Assembly: GCF_018687715.1 (NCBI RefSeq) | Contig: NC_056761.1 | Coordinates: 20,080,001 to 20,144,000, forward strand | DNA from: Carya illinoinensis | Taxonomy: Eukaryota; Streptophyta; Magnoliopsida; Fagales; Juglandaceae | Reading direction: 5' to 3' | DNA: 64,000 bases | In this document: positions 12,293-22,410 of the stretch, piece by piece | How positions within the stretch are numbered: position 1 is the stretch's first letter | Layout: every line of letters begins with the position of its first letter | Program-made: the position numbers and the translations under genes | The notes under the pieces: model-generated | Seen by the model: the letters and a program-made list of their open reading frames with translations, nothing else | Databases searched by the model: none | What the model was told of the DNA's origin: nothing

Positions 12293-13827
12293 TGTGATGA
12301 CCCGCTTTTAAGTGTATTTTCGCTGAAGTATTTGTTTTTATTTAATTAATATACTAGTTATTTTATTTTAATGTATTTGCGTTTTTAAAATTGGGTTTTA
12401 ATTTAATTTAATTTATTTGAGGTTGTGTTTTATTTCTTTAAGCTGTTTAGTGGTTTTAATCTTTTTGGCGGTTTGTTTCGTTTTCCCGGAGTGAGGATTG
12501 GACCTCATCTCTTTTCACATCTTTTTCCCTTTTTCTTTTTCCCTTCTTTTTCCTTTTTCCTTCTTTTCTTTTTCTTCTTTTTCTTTTTCTCTCTCCTCTC
12601 TCCCCGATTCGGACCCCCCCCGAGCTCTCTCTCTCTCCTCCCTCTCCCTCACGCCGGCGCCACCTTCTCTCTACCTTACCGCCGCCGTCCGGCCACCAAC
12701 CGGACCCCCACCGGTCCCATTCTCTTCCTCTCCCTCCGGTGCACCACCCCTCCAAAACCCACCCCCAACCGGCCGGCCATTTGGCCGGAAAAAGCTTCCA
12801 AAGGGCGCACGGATTTCACTCCGATCCGCCGCCGTCGCTCCACCTCCGGCCACCATTTCTTCACCACTTCATCACCTGTCCCTTGCCGTCCTAACCCACC
12901 CATTTCCGGCCTCCAACGACCACCGGAGCAGCTCCCACGAGCTTGTTTTCCGATTTGCCATTTTCGGCCATTTCCGGCCATTCCGCCGCCACCCACGGCC
13001 GTCCGTCACTTCCAATAGCTTCACAACCACCTCTAGACCATTCCCTATCAATCCCGTGTCCTAGTTTGTCCCCGTTCAAAAGTGGGTTTTTCAGACCCAC
13101 GGCCACAGTGAATTTTCACTGTGACGTTGCTGTTTTTCCGCCGTTTGCAACGCCGCTTGTTTTCTAAAATTGCCATATAGCGCTGTAAGTATTTTCCAAA
13201 CCCTATTTTCAGATTTTAATATATATTGCTCATTCAATTATTTACTGTTGTTGGTTGTTGATTCCGGACTGAGTCCGAGGAGTTTCGGGGGTCGGATGGA
13301 TGGAGGACGGAGTTGCCTGTTTATTTGTTTTATATTATTGGATTATTTTATTATGCATTGTTATGGCATTACATGGTGCATGCACGTGTGTTTGTGGGTT
13401 TTGTGTGAAAAGCCTGTGTATTGGCGTGAGTGGTTTTACGGGTGCGTGTGTATCACGAGCCCAAGCCGGGATGGGCTATTGTCTCGGTGGAGCTCCTCTG
13501 GTCACTCGGGAGCGGAATAAACTGAGTGATGTCCCCTGAGTCGTCGAGAGAGATGACGGGAGCGGGGCTAGGGGATGCTTGGCTACGAACGTGCCGGGCA
13601 TGGAACTGGGCATCGCCCTACTCACCGACTCCGTGGCCCTTCGCTGGCGAGGGCTAGAGGATGCTTGGCTACGCACGCGCGGGAGGCGCGGAACTGGGCA
13701 TCGCTCGTTAGGTGTCACATGCGTGGTGGTACTCTGCGGTGTGACACTGGAGCCAGGGTGTGCGGATGACCCCTAGGGGAGGTCATGGCGTATACGGTTA
13801 AAATTGGATAATGGATTATGAGGCCAA

Positions 13828-14160
13828 ATGGGACTTTTGGCGTGGGCCAGATGGACTTCTGGCGAGATATTGGGCCGGATGGACTTCCGGCGGCCAAATG
13901 TGGCTTTTGGCGTGTTTTTCGGAAAGGATATGTTTTTGGGCCAAATGGGTTTTTGGCGTGTGTGGAAAACTGGTGTTTTTGGGCTTTGTGCATTGGGCAT
14001 GTTTCATGCATCTTGTTTGAGTTATATGTGTTCTTATCTGGTAGTGTTTGGGGTTTTACTTACCTGCGGAACCATTTGTGGTTCCGTAGCTTTTGGTGCA
14101 GGAGTTGAGGATGAGGAGGAAGAGGTTGAGCCCGAGGATGCGGCTCCGCCGGGTTGCTGA
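13828..14160 (+). CDS. Possible small LTR-encoded ORF with acidic tail
   Basis: A 110-codon frame inside the LTR whose C-terminal part (a hydrophobic stretch, then LTCGTICG, an acidic Glu/Asp run and EDAAPPGC before TGA) keeps the same frame and stop in several divergent LTR copies. These are the 3' LTR (21101-21478) and the minus-strand solo LTRs (53614-53817 and 60426-60644). In the solo LTR at 28209-30518 the frame is shifted although the acidic tail sequence remains. No known domain. It overlaps the 28-bp repeats at its start, so the true start may lie downstream. It could be fortuitous or reflect RNA structure. Confidence 0.25.
   Translation: MGLLAWARWTSGEILGRMDFRRPNVAFGVFFGKDMFLGQMGFWRVWKTGVFGLCALGMFHASCLSYMCSYLVVFGVLLTCGTICGSVAFGAGVEDEEEEVEPEDAAPPGC
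13831..13900 (+). repeat. 28-bp tandem units inside the LTR
   Basis: Units of the form GGGCC(A/G)(A/G)ATGGACTT(C/T)(T/C)GGCG with GAGATATT spacers. The 5' LTR has fewer units than the 3' LTR (21121-21212), which gains exactly one. The solo LTR at 28209-30518 also has the larger number (29893-29989). The minus-strand solo copies lack this array. Confidence 0.75.
14067..14086 (+). promoter_or_regulatory. Conserved LTR stem-loop
   Basis: CGGAACCA and TGGTTCCG form an 8-bp perfect stem around the loop TTTG. The hairpin is kept, with one or two changes in the stem, in every LTR copy of this family in the window. Just upstream, ACTTACCTG is a strong splice donor when read on the opposite strand. 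The function is unknown. Confidence 0.4.
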
Positions 14161-14415
14161 TGCTATCTTTTATATTTGTTTAAAACTGCATTTGTGTTTT
14201 GTAATATTTTATCTATGTATGTTTTAAACAGCTTGTATTACGTTAAGAAATTCTGGTACTTAGTTATGACCTTCTTTATCCGCTGCGTGTTTATCTGTAC
14301 ACATCTGTTGCCTTGCACACACCCGGCACCCGTCGAGGGGATGGTGACTCGGGTTGTCACCATCCGGACGTCTCAATTTCCCCGTGTTTGGGCGTGGGGA
14401 TTTGGGGGCGTCACA

Positions 14416-14712
14416 GGTGGTATCAGAGCGGTTTGGCTCTGGGTAAAACCACATGTCCCGTAGGTAGTACCAGAATGTTTTTAAAGTTGTGTTTTAAAAA
14501 AAAAAAAAAAAAAAAAAAATTATGTTAAGTATTGTTATGTTATTTGTTTTATTTGTGTGAGCTTGTTTGTTTGTTTTCGTTTATTTAGTCATGTTTTGGC
14601 ATGCTGGTTTCTTTTATTTCTTGCTGCGTAGTGCTGTTTTTGTTTTGTTGGTTTTATGATGGTTTTATTTGTTTTCTTAAAGGAGGGTCAAGAGTAGCGT
14701 TGTAACAGGAAT
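14416..14712 (+). other. Gypsy 5' leader
   Basis: Untranslated leader between the LTR and gag. It includes a run of about 27 A residues near 14492-14519 and a GT-rich stretch. Confidence 0.6.
14418..14430 (+). other. Primer-binding site, initiator tRNA-Met
   Basis: TGGTATCAGAGCG two bases after the 5' LTR matches the 3' end of plant initiator tRNA-Met, the usual primer for minus-strand DNA in Gypsy elements. Confidence 0.95.
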
Positions 14713-15990
14713 ATGGGGAGACCAGGGAGACCAAAGAAAAATACTCAGGAACCACAGGATAATACCTCCAGGGATGACTCCATAGCCGAAGCAATTCGGC
14801 AGATGACGGAGTTTATGCAACAGAGTGCGAGGTCTCAACAGGCAGGGCTTTGGCCACCACAAGGACCTTGGCCACCACAAGGGGGTCCTTGGCCACCATC
14901 AGGAGGGCCTTGTCCACCATCAGGAGGGCCCTACCCACCGTCAGGAGAGCCTTGTCCACAACAAGGAGGGTATTGGCCACAACCAGGAGGTCCCTGGCCA
15001 TATCAGGGAGGGCCTTGGATGTATCAAGGAGGGTCCAGTAGCATGGTGCAAGCCGGATGCACCTATGAGCGCTTCTTGGCGCATAGGACTCCACACTTCT
15101 CTGGGAATGAGGATCCACTTCAGGCTGGAAAATGGATCAAAGATCTGGAGAAGACTTTTGAGGTGTGTGGGTGCACTGAGGCACAGCAAGTACTCTACGC
15201 CACCTATCTCTTGCAAGGTATCGCTTCTGATTGGTGGGATACCAGGAGGGTGATGTTGGAATCTGAACTGGGATCTTTCGCTGTGGTGACCTGGCAGCGT
15301 TTTAAGAAGGAATTCAATGACCGCTTCTTTCCTGCATCAGTAAGGAAGCAAAAGGCAAGAGAGTTCTCCAATCTGGTCCAAGGGGGCGCAACAGTGGAAC
15401 AATACGCCCGGAGGTTTATAGAACTTGAGCGATTTGCTCCTCATCTTGTTGCCACTGAGGAGATGCGAGCAAATCGTTTTCAGGAAGGGCTACGCCCTGA
15501 TATACGCCGTATGGTGGTCAGCCTTCGGATATCCACTTTTCAGGAGTTAGTGGATGTGGCCACCCTTGTAGAGCGGGAAAATAATCTGTGTATGGGCTCC
15601 CCTCCAGGGCAAAAGAGGCGGAGTTTTTCTGGTGAAGGAAGCAGCTCGGGTTCGCCTCAGAAGTTTGTTCAGCGGACCGGAACTCGATCTCAAGCATCCA
15701 CCTCAAGTGTTCGCATGGGAGGACGTATGCCTGTTTGTGGAGCCTGTAATAGAGCTCATGAGGGCGAGTGTCGCACGAGTAGCGGACCCCAGTGTTATCG
15801 GTGCGGCCAAATGGGACATATTGCTCGGGATTGCCCCGTCAGAGTTCAAGGAAGCCGTGGAGGTAGACACGGTGGAAGAACCAACCCGAGACAAGCAGTG
15901 CAAGCCCGAGTTTATGCAGTCACACCCGGAGAGGTGGATGATGAGGCACCAGCGACCCATGATGCTGGAGTAATCACAGGTATGGATTAA
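14713..15990 (+). CDS. gag: Gypsy Gag polyprotein (unspliced reading)
   Basis: The 425-residue frame starts with a basic MGRPGRPKK. Residues about 45-110 form a Pro/Gly-rich repeat of variants of GGPWPPQ in units of about eight residues. A retrotransposon gag domain follows (about 115-290, with WW and FNDRFFP-type motifs). A CCHC zinc knuckle lies near 360, CYRCGQMGHIARDC, which packs the RNA. The frame stops at TAA 15988. If the intron from 15980 is removed, the last codon before it (Thr-Gly) continues into protease instead, so this stop is used only on unspliced RNA. The protein forms the cytoplasmic virus-like particle. Confidence 0.93.
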   Translation: MGRPGRPKKNTQEPQDNTSRDDSIAEAIRQMTEFMQQSARSQQAGLWPPQGPWPPQGGPWPPSGGPCPPSGGPYPPSGEPCPQQGGYWPQPGGPWPYQGGPWMYQGGSSSMVQAGCTYERFLAHRTPHFSGNEDPLQAGKWIKDLEKTFEVCGCTEAQQVLYATYLLQGIASDWWDTRRVMLESELGSFAVVTWQRFKKEFNDRFFPASVRKQKAREFSNLVQGGATVEQYARRFIELERFAPHLVATEEMRANRFQEGLRPDIRRMVVSLRISTFQELVDVATLVERENNLCMGSPPGQKRRSFSGEGSSSGSPQKFVQRTGTRSQASTSSVRMGGRMPVCGACNRAHEGECRTSSGPQCYRCGQMGHIARDCPVRVQGSRGGRHGGRTNPRQAVQARVYAVTPGEVDDEAPATHDAGVITGMD

Positions 15991-16080
15991 TTTAATTTTT
16001 TTTAAGTTGGATTTAGCTTTTGGTGCTTTTGGTTTCTTCGTTGTGTTTTTTGGATTTCATGGGTTGTGTGTTTGGTTCAG
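15980..16080 (+). other. Predicted 101-nt intron joining gag to pol
   Basis: GTATGG at 15980 and TTTGGTTCAG ending at 16080 give a GT-AG intron that is strongly T-rich, as plant introns are. The gag frame enters at phase 1 (first base of Gly at 15979), and the bases after 16080 complete that Gly in the pol frame. Because 101 is not a multiple of three, its removal both skips the gag stop at 15988 and corrects the frame. The first 21 residues otherwise read from 16020 are intron translation with no family similarity. Confidence 0.65.
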
Positions 16081-19000
16081 GAAGAGTTCGTTTGTATGAG
16101 TTTTATGCTTGTACTTTGTTTGATTCTGGTGCTTCACGATCGTTTGTGTCTTCCACGTTTGCTCGGGTGTGTAACTTGGTCACGGAACCGTTGCCGAAGG
16201 CTATGGTAGTGGCGCTACCCGATGGCGAGATGGTGTGGTGTTCCAAGGTTGCTTTGGGATGCCCGTTAAATTTTGAGGGAAGGTTTTTGGATGCTGATCT
16301 GGTGGTATTCAAGCTGTTGGGTTTTGATATCATCCTCGGGATGGATTGGCTATACCGATATTCTGCGACTATTAATTGCAGAAGTCGGACAATTAGCTTT
16401 CAGCTTCCGGATGGTGATTGTCTGGAATTTGCGGGGAGTAGATTAAAAGAAAAGCCGATGATTATATCGGCGATACAGGAAAGAAGAGAGATTGCATGGG
16501 GAGCGGATGCATTCTTGGTTCAGATGGTGTCCACGCCGTCTGAGAAGAAGTCCTTGGCAGACATTCCAGTTGTGGAAGAGTTCCCCGATGTATTTGTGGA
16601 TGACTTGCCCGGACTACCCCCTGTTCGAGAGATGGAGTTTGTCATAGATTTGGAACCTGGAGCGGCTCCTGTGCATAAAGCTCCTTATCGCATGGCACCG
16701 GCTGAATTGAAAGAGTTGAAGACTCAGTTGCAAGAACTGGTAGAGAAGGGATTTATTCAGCCTAGTACGTCGCCGTGGGGTGCTCCAGTTTTATTTGTTA
16801 AAAAGAAAGATGGAACCCTTCGTATGTGCATTGACTATCGGGAGTTGAACAAAGTGACCATCAAAAATAAATATCCTCTCCCGCGGATAGATGATTTATT
16901 TGACCAACTTCAAGGAGCAGCCGTGTTCTCTAAGATTGATCTGAGGTCGGGATACTACCAGCTGAGAATCAGAGAGCAGGATGTGCCGAAAACTGCCTTC
17001 AGGTCGAGGTATGGACACTATGAATTTAAGGTGATGCCGTTTGGGTTAGCTAATGCCCCTGCAGCGTTCATGGATTTGATGAATAGGGTGTTTCAACCTT
17101 ACCTGGATTCCTTTGTGGTAGTATTTATCGATGATATACTGATTTATTCCCGAGATGTTGAAGAACATGTGTATCATCTTAGTCTGGTACTTGAGAAATT
17201 GAGAGAGCACCAGTTGTACGCCAAGCTCAGCAAGTGTGAGTTCTGGTTGGAAGAAGTTAAATTTCTTGGGCATGTAATTTCCCAGGGCGGAGTGGCAGTT
17301 GATCCCAGTAAGGTAGAAGCCATTTTGTCATGGCCACGCCCGACTACAGTGCGCGAGATCCGGAGTTTCTTGGGGCTTGCCGGATACTACCGAAGATTTG
17401 TTGAAGGTTTTGCTCGCCTATCCGGACCTCTCACAGCTTTGACTCGGAAGAATACAGAATTTGTGTGGTCGGAGAAGTGTGAGAGAAGCTTCCAGGAATT
17501 GAAGAACAGGCTGACAACGGCACCTGTGTTAGCACTCCCAGAATCGCATAAGCCATTCGTAGTCTTCAGTGATGCGTCCAAGTTTGGTTTGGGTTGTGTC
17601 CTTATGCAGGAAGGACGGGTTGTAGCCTATGCATCTCGTCAGCTAAAGGACCATGAGAAGAATTACCCGACGCACGATCTAGAATTGGCTGCGATTGTTT
17701 TTGCACTCAAGATCTGGCGGCATTTCTTGTATGGGGAAGCTTGTGAGGTATTTACTGATCATAAGAGCTTGAAGCATTTGTTTTTCCAGAAAAATCTGAA
17801 TATGAGGCAAAGGCGTTGGCTGGAGCTAATCAGTGACTATCAGTGTGAGATCAAATACCACCCGGGGAAGGCTAATATAGTTGCTGATGCTTTGAGCCGG
17901 AAGTCTCATTTGGAAGATGAAGCTGAACCGTCGGAAATGGATTCGTTACTTTATGGGATGAGAAGGCTCCTTATAGAGAGTTCGCAGCAAGTAGAGATTC
18001 TGTCTTCAGTTCTTGACGTTCGAGTAACAGATTTTGAAGAATTGAAAGCTCTCCAAAGAAAGGATCCGAAGCTGCTGAACATCAGGAAAAGAGTCCGAAA
18101 ATCTCGAGGGCCGTTGCACTATAGCATGGATAGTGATGGGATACTTCGGTTCCGAGATCGCAGAGTGATCCCAAAGGACTCAGATTTCAAGGAACGGATC
18201 ATGGCGGAAGCTCATGCGGCCCCGTATTCAGTTCATCCCGGCAGTACAAAGATGTATCGAGACTTGAAGAAAACTTACTGGTGCGATGGAATGAAGAAGG
18301 ACGTTGCCTTATATGTGGAGAAATGCCACACGTGTCGTCAGGTAAAGGCCGAGCATCAGAGACCTGCAGGTATGCTCCAACCCCTCCCTATTCCTGAGTG
18401 GAAATGGGATGATATCACGATGGACTTCGTAGTGGGTTTGCCAAGAACACCTAGCGGGAAGAATTCTGTTTGGGTGATTGTGGATCGGTTAACGAAGAGT
18501 GCTCATTTTCTGCCTGTTAACAACGCCGACTCTTTGGGTAAGTTGACCCGTTTGTATGTCAAGGAGATAGTGAGGCTACACGGCATACCAAAGAGTATAG
18601 TGTCGGATCGGGACCCGAGGTTCACATCGCAGTTCTGGAAGAGTTTGCAGGCAGCTTTGGGTACCAAGTTGAAGTTCAGCACTGCTTATCACCCGCAGAC
18701 AGACGGCCAGTCAGAGCGCACCATACAGACCCTGGAAGACATGTTGCGAGCATGTGCCCTGGAATTCCAAGGGAGTTGGGAAAATCATTTGCCGCTCATT
18801 GAGTTTGCCTACAATAACAGCTACCATGCGACCATTCAGATGGCTCCCTATGAAGCTCTTTATGGAAGAAAGTGTAGGTCGCCCTTGTGTTGGGATGAAG
18901 TTGGGGAGAGTAGGGTAATTGGACCCGAAATAATTCAGGAAATGCAAAGCCAAGTCCGGATCATTAGAGATAAAATGGCGGCAGCTCAGAGTCGCCAGAA

Positions 19001-19463
19001 AAGCTACGCTGATACCAGGAGGAGAGAATTGTCATTTGAAGTTGGTGATTGGGTTTATCTTAAAGTCTCTCCCATGAGAGGTGTTAAGCGTTTTGGTAAG
19101 AAGAGGAAACTAGATCCGAGGTACGTCGGCCCTTTTCAGATTCTGGAGAGAGTAGGGTCCGTCGCCTACAGAGTTGCTTTGCCAGATTATTTTGGGGATG
19201 TTCATGATGTCTTCCACGTATCATCCCTGAAGAAGAGCTTTGGGCAGCAAGAGCCACGTTTCGTCGACCCAACAGGTATTCAGTTGCAACCGGATCTCAC
19301 TTACGAAGTTGTTCCGTCGCAGATTTTGGATTGGAAGGAGCAACAGTTGAGGTCTAAGACGATACCTTTAGTTAAAGTGGCTTGGGGAGATCCGTTAGCT
19401 CAAGACTTCTCTTGGGAGCGAGCAGCGGACATGAGGGAGCAGTACCCGTATCTGTTTGAATGA
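16020..19463 (+). CDS. pol: Gypsy Pol: protease, RT, RNase H, integrase
   Basis: The 1147-residue open frame contains real pol sequence from 16081 (residue 21 on). Aspartic protease has LFDSGAS near residue 33. Reverse transcriptase has FIDDILIYS near 368-376. RNase H has [10 protein letters not shown] near 516. The integrase zinc finger is HX-H...CHTCR near 730-775. The catalytic triad is Asp in MDFVVGLP near 801, Asp in SDRDPRF near 862 and Glu in SERTIQT near 898, with DX35E spacing. The C-terminal 60 residues ([19 protein letters not shown]) match the chromodomain-like end of Tekay/Del chromoviruses, which directs insertion to certain chromatin. No stop or frameshift is seen. The annotated start follows the open frame; the better start is the splice junction. 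Confidence 0.95.
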   Translation: MVLLVSSLCFLDFMGCVFGSGRVRLYEFYACTLFDSGASRSFVSSTFARVCNLVTEPLPKAMVVALPDGEMVWCSKVALGCPLNFEGRFLDADLVVFKLLGFDIILGMDWLYRYSATINCRSRTISFQLPDGDCLEFAGSRLKEKPMIISAIQERREIAWGADAFLVQMVSTPSEKKSLADIPVVEEFPDVFVDDLPGLPPVREMEFVIDLEPGAAPVHKAPYRMAPAELKELKTQLQELVEKGFIQPSTSPWGAPVLFVKKKDGTLRMCIDYRELNKVTIKNKYPLPRIDDLFDQLQGAAVFSKIDLRSGYYQLRIREQDVPKTAFRSRYGHYEFKVMPFGLANAPAAFMDLMNRVFQPYLDSFVVVFIDDILIYSRDVEEHVYHLSLVLEKLREHQLYAKLSKCEFWLEEVKFLGHVISQGGVAVDPSKVEAILSWPRPTTVREIRSFLGLAGYYRRFVEGFARLSGPLTALTRKNTEFVWSEKCERSFQELKNRLTTAPVLALPESHKPFVVFSDASKFGLGCVLMQEGRVVAYASRQLKDHEKNYPTHDLELAAIVFALKIWRHFLYGEACEVFTDHKSLKHLFFQKNLNMRQRRWLELISDYQCEIKYHPGKANIVADALSRKSHLEDEAEPSEMDSLLYGMRRLLIESSQQVEILSSVLDVRVTDFEELKALQRKDPKLLNIRKRVRKSRGPLHYSMDSDGILRFRDRRVIPKDSDFKERIMAEAHAAPYSVHPGSTKMYRDLKKTYWCDGMKKDVALYVEKCHTCRQVKAEHQRPAGMLQPLPIPEWKWDDITMDFVVGLPRTPSGKNSVWVIVDRLTKSAHFLPVNNADSLGKLTRLYVKEIVRLHGIPKSIVSDRDPRFTSQFWKSLQAALGTKLKFSTAYHPQTDGQSERTIQTLEDMLRACALEFQGSWENHLPLIEFAYNNSYHATIQMAPYEALYGRKCRSPLCWDEVGESRVIGPEIIQEMQSQVRIIRDKMAAAQSRQKSYADTRRRELSFEVGDWVYLKVSPMRGVKRFGKKRKLDPRYVGPFQILERVGSVAYRVALPDYFGDVHDVFHVSSLKKSFGQQEPRFVDPTGIQLQPDLTYEVVPSQILDWKEQQLRSKTIPLVKVAWGDPLAQDFSWERAADMREQYPYLFE

Positions 19464-19567
19464 TGAAGGTATGTATTTTAATCTTGATCTCATTTGGTTT
19501 GTGAGCGTTTATGTGGCTTGCTGTAAGTTGGTGGCTGATTTGCAATTTCGAGGACGAAATTGTTTTT

Positions 19568-19580
19568 AAGGAGGGGAGGA
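19568..19580 (+). other. Polypurine tract
   Basis: AAGGAGGGGAGGA lies immediately before the 3' LTR and would prime plus-strand DNA synthesis. Confidence 0.9.
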
Positions 19581-21733
19581 TGTGATGACCCGCTTTTAAG
19601 TGTATTTTCGCTGAAGTATTTGTTTTTATTTAATTAATATACTAGTTATTTTATTTTAATGTATTTGCATTTTTAAAATTGGGTTTTAATTTAATTTAAT
19701 TTATTTGAGGTTGTGTTTTATTTCTTTAAGCTGTTTAGTGGTTTTAATCTTTTTGGCGGTTTGTTTCGTTTTCCCGGAGTGAGGATTGGACCTCATCTCT
19801 TTTCACATCTTTTTCCCTTTTTCTTTTTCCCTTCTTTTTCCTTTTTCCTTCTTTTCTTTTTCTTCTTTTTCTTTTTCTCTCTCCTCTCTCCCCGATTCGG
19901 ACCCCCCCCCCGAGCTCTCTCTCTCTCCTCCCTCTCCCTCACGCCGGCGCCACCTTCTCTCTACCTTACCGCCGCCGTCCGGCCACCAACCGGACCCCCA
20001 CCGGTCCCATTCTCTTCCTCTCCCTCCGGTGCACCACCCCTCCAAAACCCACCCCCAACCGGCCGGCCATTTGGCCGGAAAAAGCTTCCAAAGGGCGCAC
20101 GGATTTCACTCCGATCCGCCGCCGTCGCTCCACCTCCGGCCACCATTTCTTCACCACTTCATCACCGGTCCCTTGCCGTCCTAACCCACCCATTTCCGGC
20201 CTCCAACGACCACCGGAGCAGCTCCCACGAGCTTGTTTTCCGATTTGCCATTTTCGGCCATTTCCGGCCATTCCGCCGCCACCCACGGCCGTCCGTCACT
20301 TCCAATAGCTTCACAACCACCTCTAGACCATTCCCTATCAATCCCGTGTCCTAGTTTGTCCCCGTTCAAAAGTGAGTTTTTCAGACCCACGGCCACAGTG
20401 AATTTTCACTGTGACGTTGCTGTTTTTCCGCTGTTTGCAACGCCGCTTGTTTTCTAAAATTGCCATATAGCGCTGTAAGTATTTTCCAAACCCTATTTTC
20501 AGATTTTAATATATATTGCTCATTCAATTATTTACTGTTGTTGGTTGTTGATTCCGGACTGAGTCCGAGGAGTTTCGGGGGTCGGATGGATGGAGGACGG
20601 AGTTGCCTGTTTATTTGTTTTATATTATTGGATTATTTTATTATGCATTGTTATGGCATTACATGGTGCATGCACGTGTGTTTGTGGGTTTTGTGTGAAA
20701 AGCCTGTGTATTGGCGTGAGTGGTTTTACGGGTGCGTGTGTATCACGAGCCCAAGCCGGGATGGGCTATTGTCTCGGTGGAGCTCCTCTGGTCACTCGGG
20801 AGCGGAATAAACTGAGTGATGTCCCCTGAGTCGTCGAGAGAGATGACGGGAGCGGGGCTAGGGGATGCTTGGCTACGAACGTGCCGGGCATGGAACCGGG
20901 CATCGCCCTACTCACCGACTCCGTGGCCCTTCGCTGGCGAGGGCTAGAGGATGCTTGGCTACGCACGCGCGGGAGGCGCGGAACTGGGCATCGCTCGTTA
21001 GGTGTCACATGCGTGGTGGTACTCTGCGGTGTGACACTGGAGCCAGGGTGTGCGGATGACCCCTAGGGGAGGTCATGGCGTATACGGTTAAAATTGGATA
21101 ATGGATTATGAGGCCAAATGGGACTTTTGGCGTGGGCCAGATGGACTTCTGGCGAGATATTGGGCCGGATGGACTTCCGGCGAGATATTGGGCCAAATGG
21201 ACTTTTGGCGGCCAAATGTGGCTTTTGGCGTGTTTTTCGGAAAGGATATGTTTTTGGGCCAAATGGGTTTTTGGCGTGTGTGGAAAACTGGTGTTTTTGG
21301 GCTTTGTGCATTGGGCATGTTTCATGCATCTTGTTTGAGTTATATGTGTTCTTATCTGGTAGTGTTTGGGGTTTTACTTACCTGCGGAACCATTTGTGGT
21401 TCCGTAGCTTTTGGTGCAGGAGTTGAGGATGAGGAGGAAGAGGTTGAGCCCGAGGATGCGGCTCCGCCGGGTTGCTGATGCTATCTTTTATATTTGTTTA
21501 AAACTGCATTTGTGTTTTGTAATATTTTATCTATGTATGTTTTAAACAGCTTGTATTACGTTAAGAAATTCTGGTACTTAGTTATGACCTTCTTTATCCA
21601 CTGCGTGTTTATCTGTACACATCTGTTGCATTGCACACACCCGGCACCCGTCGAGGGGATGGTGACCCGGGTTGTCACCATCCGGACGTCTCAATTTCCC
21701 CGTGTTTGGGCGTGGGGATTTGGGGGCGTCACA
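19581..21733 (+). repeat. 3' LTR of the Gypsy element
   Basis: 2153 bases, 30 longer than the 5' LTR. Two extra C in a C-run near 19901 and one extra 28-bp unit near 21184-21211 account for the whole difference. It is otherwise almost identical to the 5' copy and is followed by the ATACC duplication. Confidence 0.95.
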
Positions 21734-21738
21734 ATACC

Positions 21739-21770
21739 TAAAAGCAGTTGTATTCCCAAACAGTCCCTAA
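21739..21770. mobile_element. MITE, right part
   Basis: Continuation of the MITE begun at 12169 after the Gypsy insertion. It ends in the inverted terminus AAACAGTCCCTAA. Confidence 0.45.
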
Positions 21771-22314
21771 GAGTCTAAAGCATGTATGGTTAAACTAGAT
21801 TTGATAAAATCCTCTTTAAATCGGAAATTTTCTAATAAAAATTAAGTTGATTATTAGTTGAAAATGTAATATAAAATCTTAAATAATAATTTTACTTGAC
21901 AAACGATTGGAAATATTTTTAAATAAAAATATAAAGTAAAATTTAAATTATTTAATTTAATTTTACTTTTTAAAATAAAAAAAGTCCCAATAAAAATTTT
22001 GGTCTTAGCTTCCGTTCCTATTGAGCCATCCCTAATTTGAAGTAATTAATCAATTACATATTCTAATTGTTTTTTCATTTATATTTGTTAAACTATCGGT
22101 AAAAGATTAATCAAGAGCGAGGATTCATCATCATCATCCTCCCTATAATTATCCTATTTTTAATTCATTTCTAATTATATATTTATATATAGATTCAAGA
22201 CCTTAGCCTTACAATATATATTATGTGAATTTCTTGAAAAAATTGCTAATGTCATTATAATGTCATGCATGCGTTACATGTATGTACATTCATTATAAGG
22301 CTTGACAACACATG

Positions 22315-22410
22315 CATTACAAGAAAAACGGACTTTTGTGACCAATTTATTACAATGAAATGACTCTTTACAACTAAAATTAGTTACAAAAATCCATTTT
22401 TCTTGTAGTG
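22315..22410. mobile_element. Small CACTA-like MITE, 3-bp duplication ATG
   Basis: CATTACAAGAAAAACGGA at the left and TCCATTTTTCTTGTAGTG at the right are inverted repeats that extend some 28 bases with few mismatches. ATG flanks both sides (22312-22314 and 22411-22413), the 3-base duplication expected for CACTA-type transposition. It has 96 bases and no coding capacity. Confidence 0.8.

Larger units (their letters stand above)
12293..14415 (+). repeat. 5' LTR of the Gypsy element
   Basis: 2123 bases. An AT-rich first 200 bases is followed by a long CT-rich tract (about 12505-12640), a CCGG-rich block, a GTAAGTATTTTCC donor-like site near 13184, and a 28-bp tandem array near 13840. Then come a stem-loop at 14067-14086 and the TGTCACCATCCGG block near the end. 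It serves as promoter and, in the 3' copy, as terminator. The exact start of transcription is not evident. Confidence 0.95.
12293..21733 (+). mobile_element. Complete Ty3/Gypsy chromovirus (Tekay/Del-like)
   Basis: Two near-identical LTRs (12293-14415 and 19581-21733) start TGTGATGACCC and end GGGGGCGTCACA. Target duplication ATACC is present at 12288-12292 and 21734-21738. A primer-binding site for initiator tRNA-Met follows the 5' LTR, and a purine tract precedes the 3' LTR. Inside lie gag and a protease-RT-RNase H-integrase frame with a C-terminal chromodomain-like region, so domain order is Ty3/Gypsy. About eight substitutions seen by eye in some 2.1 kb of LTR alignment (around 0.4%) mark a recent insertion. 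Both reading frames are uninterrupted if the intron at 15980-16080 is accepted, so it may be autonomous. Confidence 0.95.

Noticed and set aside
12425..13064. Long open frames (up to 213 codons) in the CT-rich and CCGG-rich part of each LTR, on both strands
   Set aside because: They translate to Phe/Ser/Pro- or Arg/Glu/Gly-rich low complexity, overlap one another in several frames, and shift between LTR copies. They reflect composition, not coding.
12498..13106. Minus-strand frames opposite the LTR
   Set aside because: Same compositional cause as the plus-strand LTR frames. No conserved start or stop.
14418..14430. tRNA-Met-like sequence
   Set aside because: It is only the complement of the tRNA 3' end directly after the LTR, a primer-binding site and not a tRNA gene.
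14813..15253. Alternative frames over the Gag repeat on both strands
   Set aside because: They are shadows of the Pro/Gly repeat in gag, whose frame has the gag domain and zinc knuckle.
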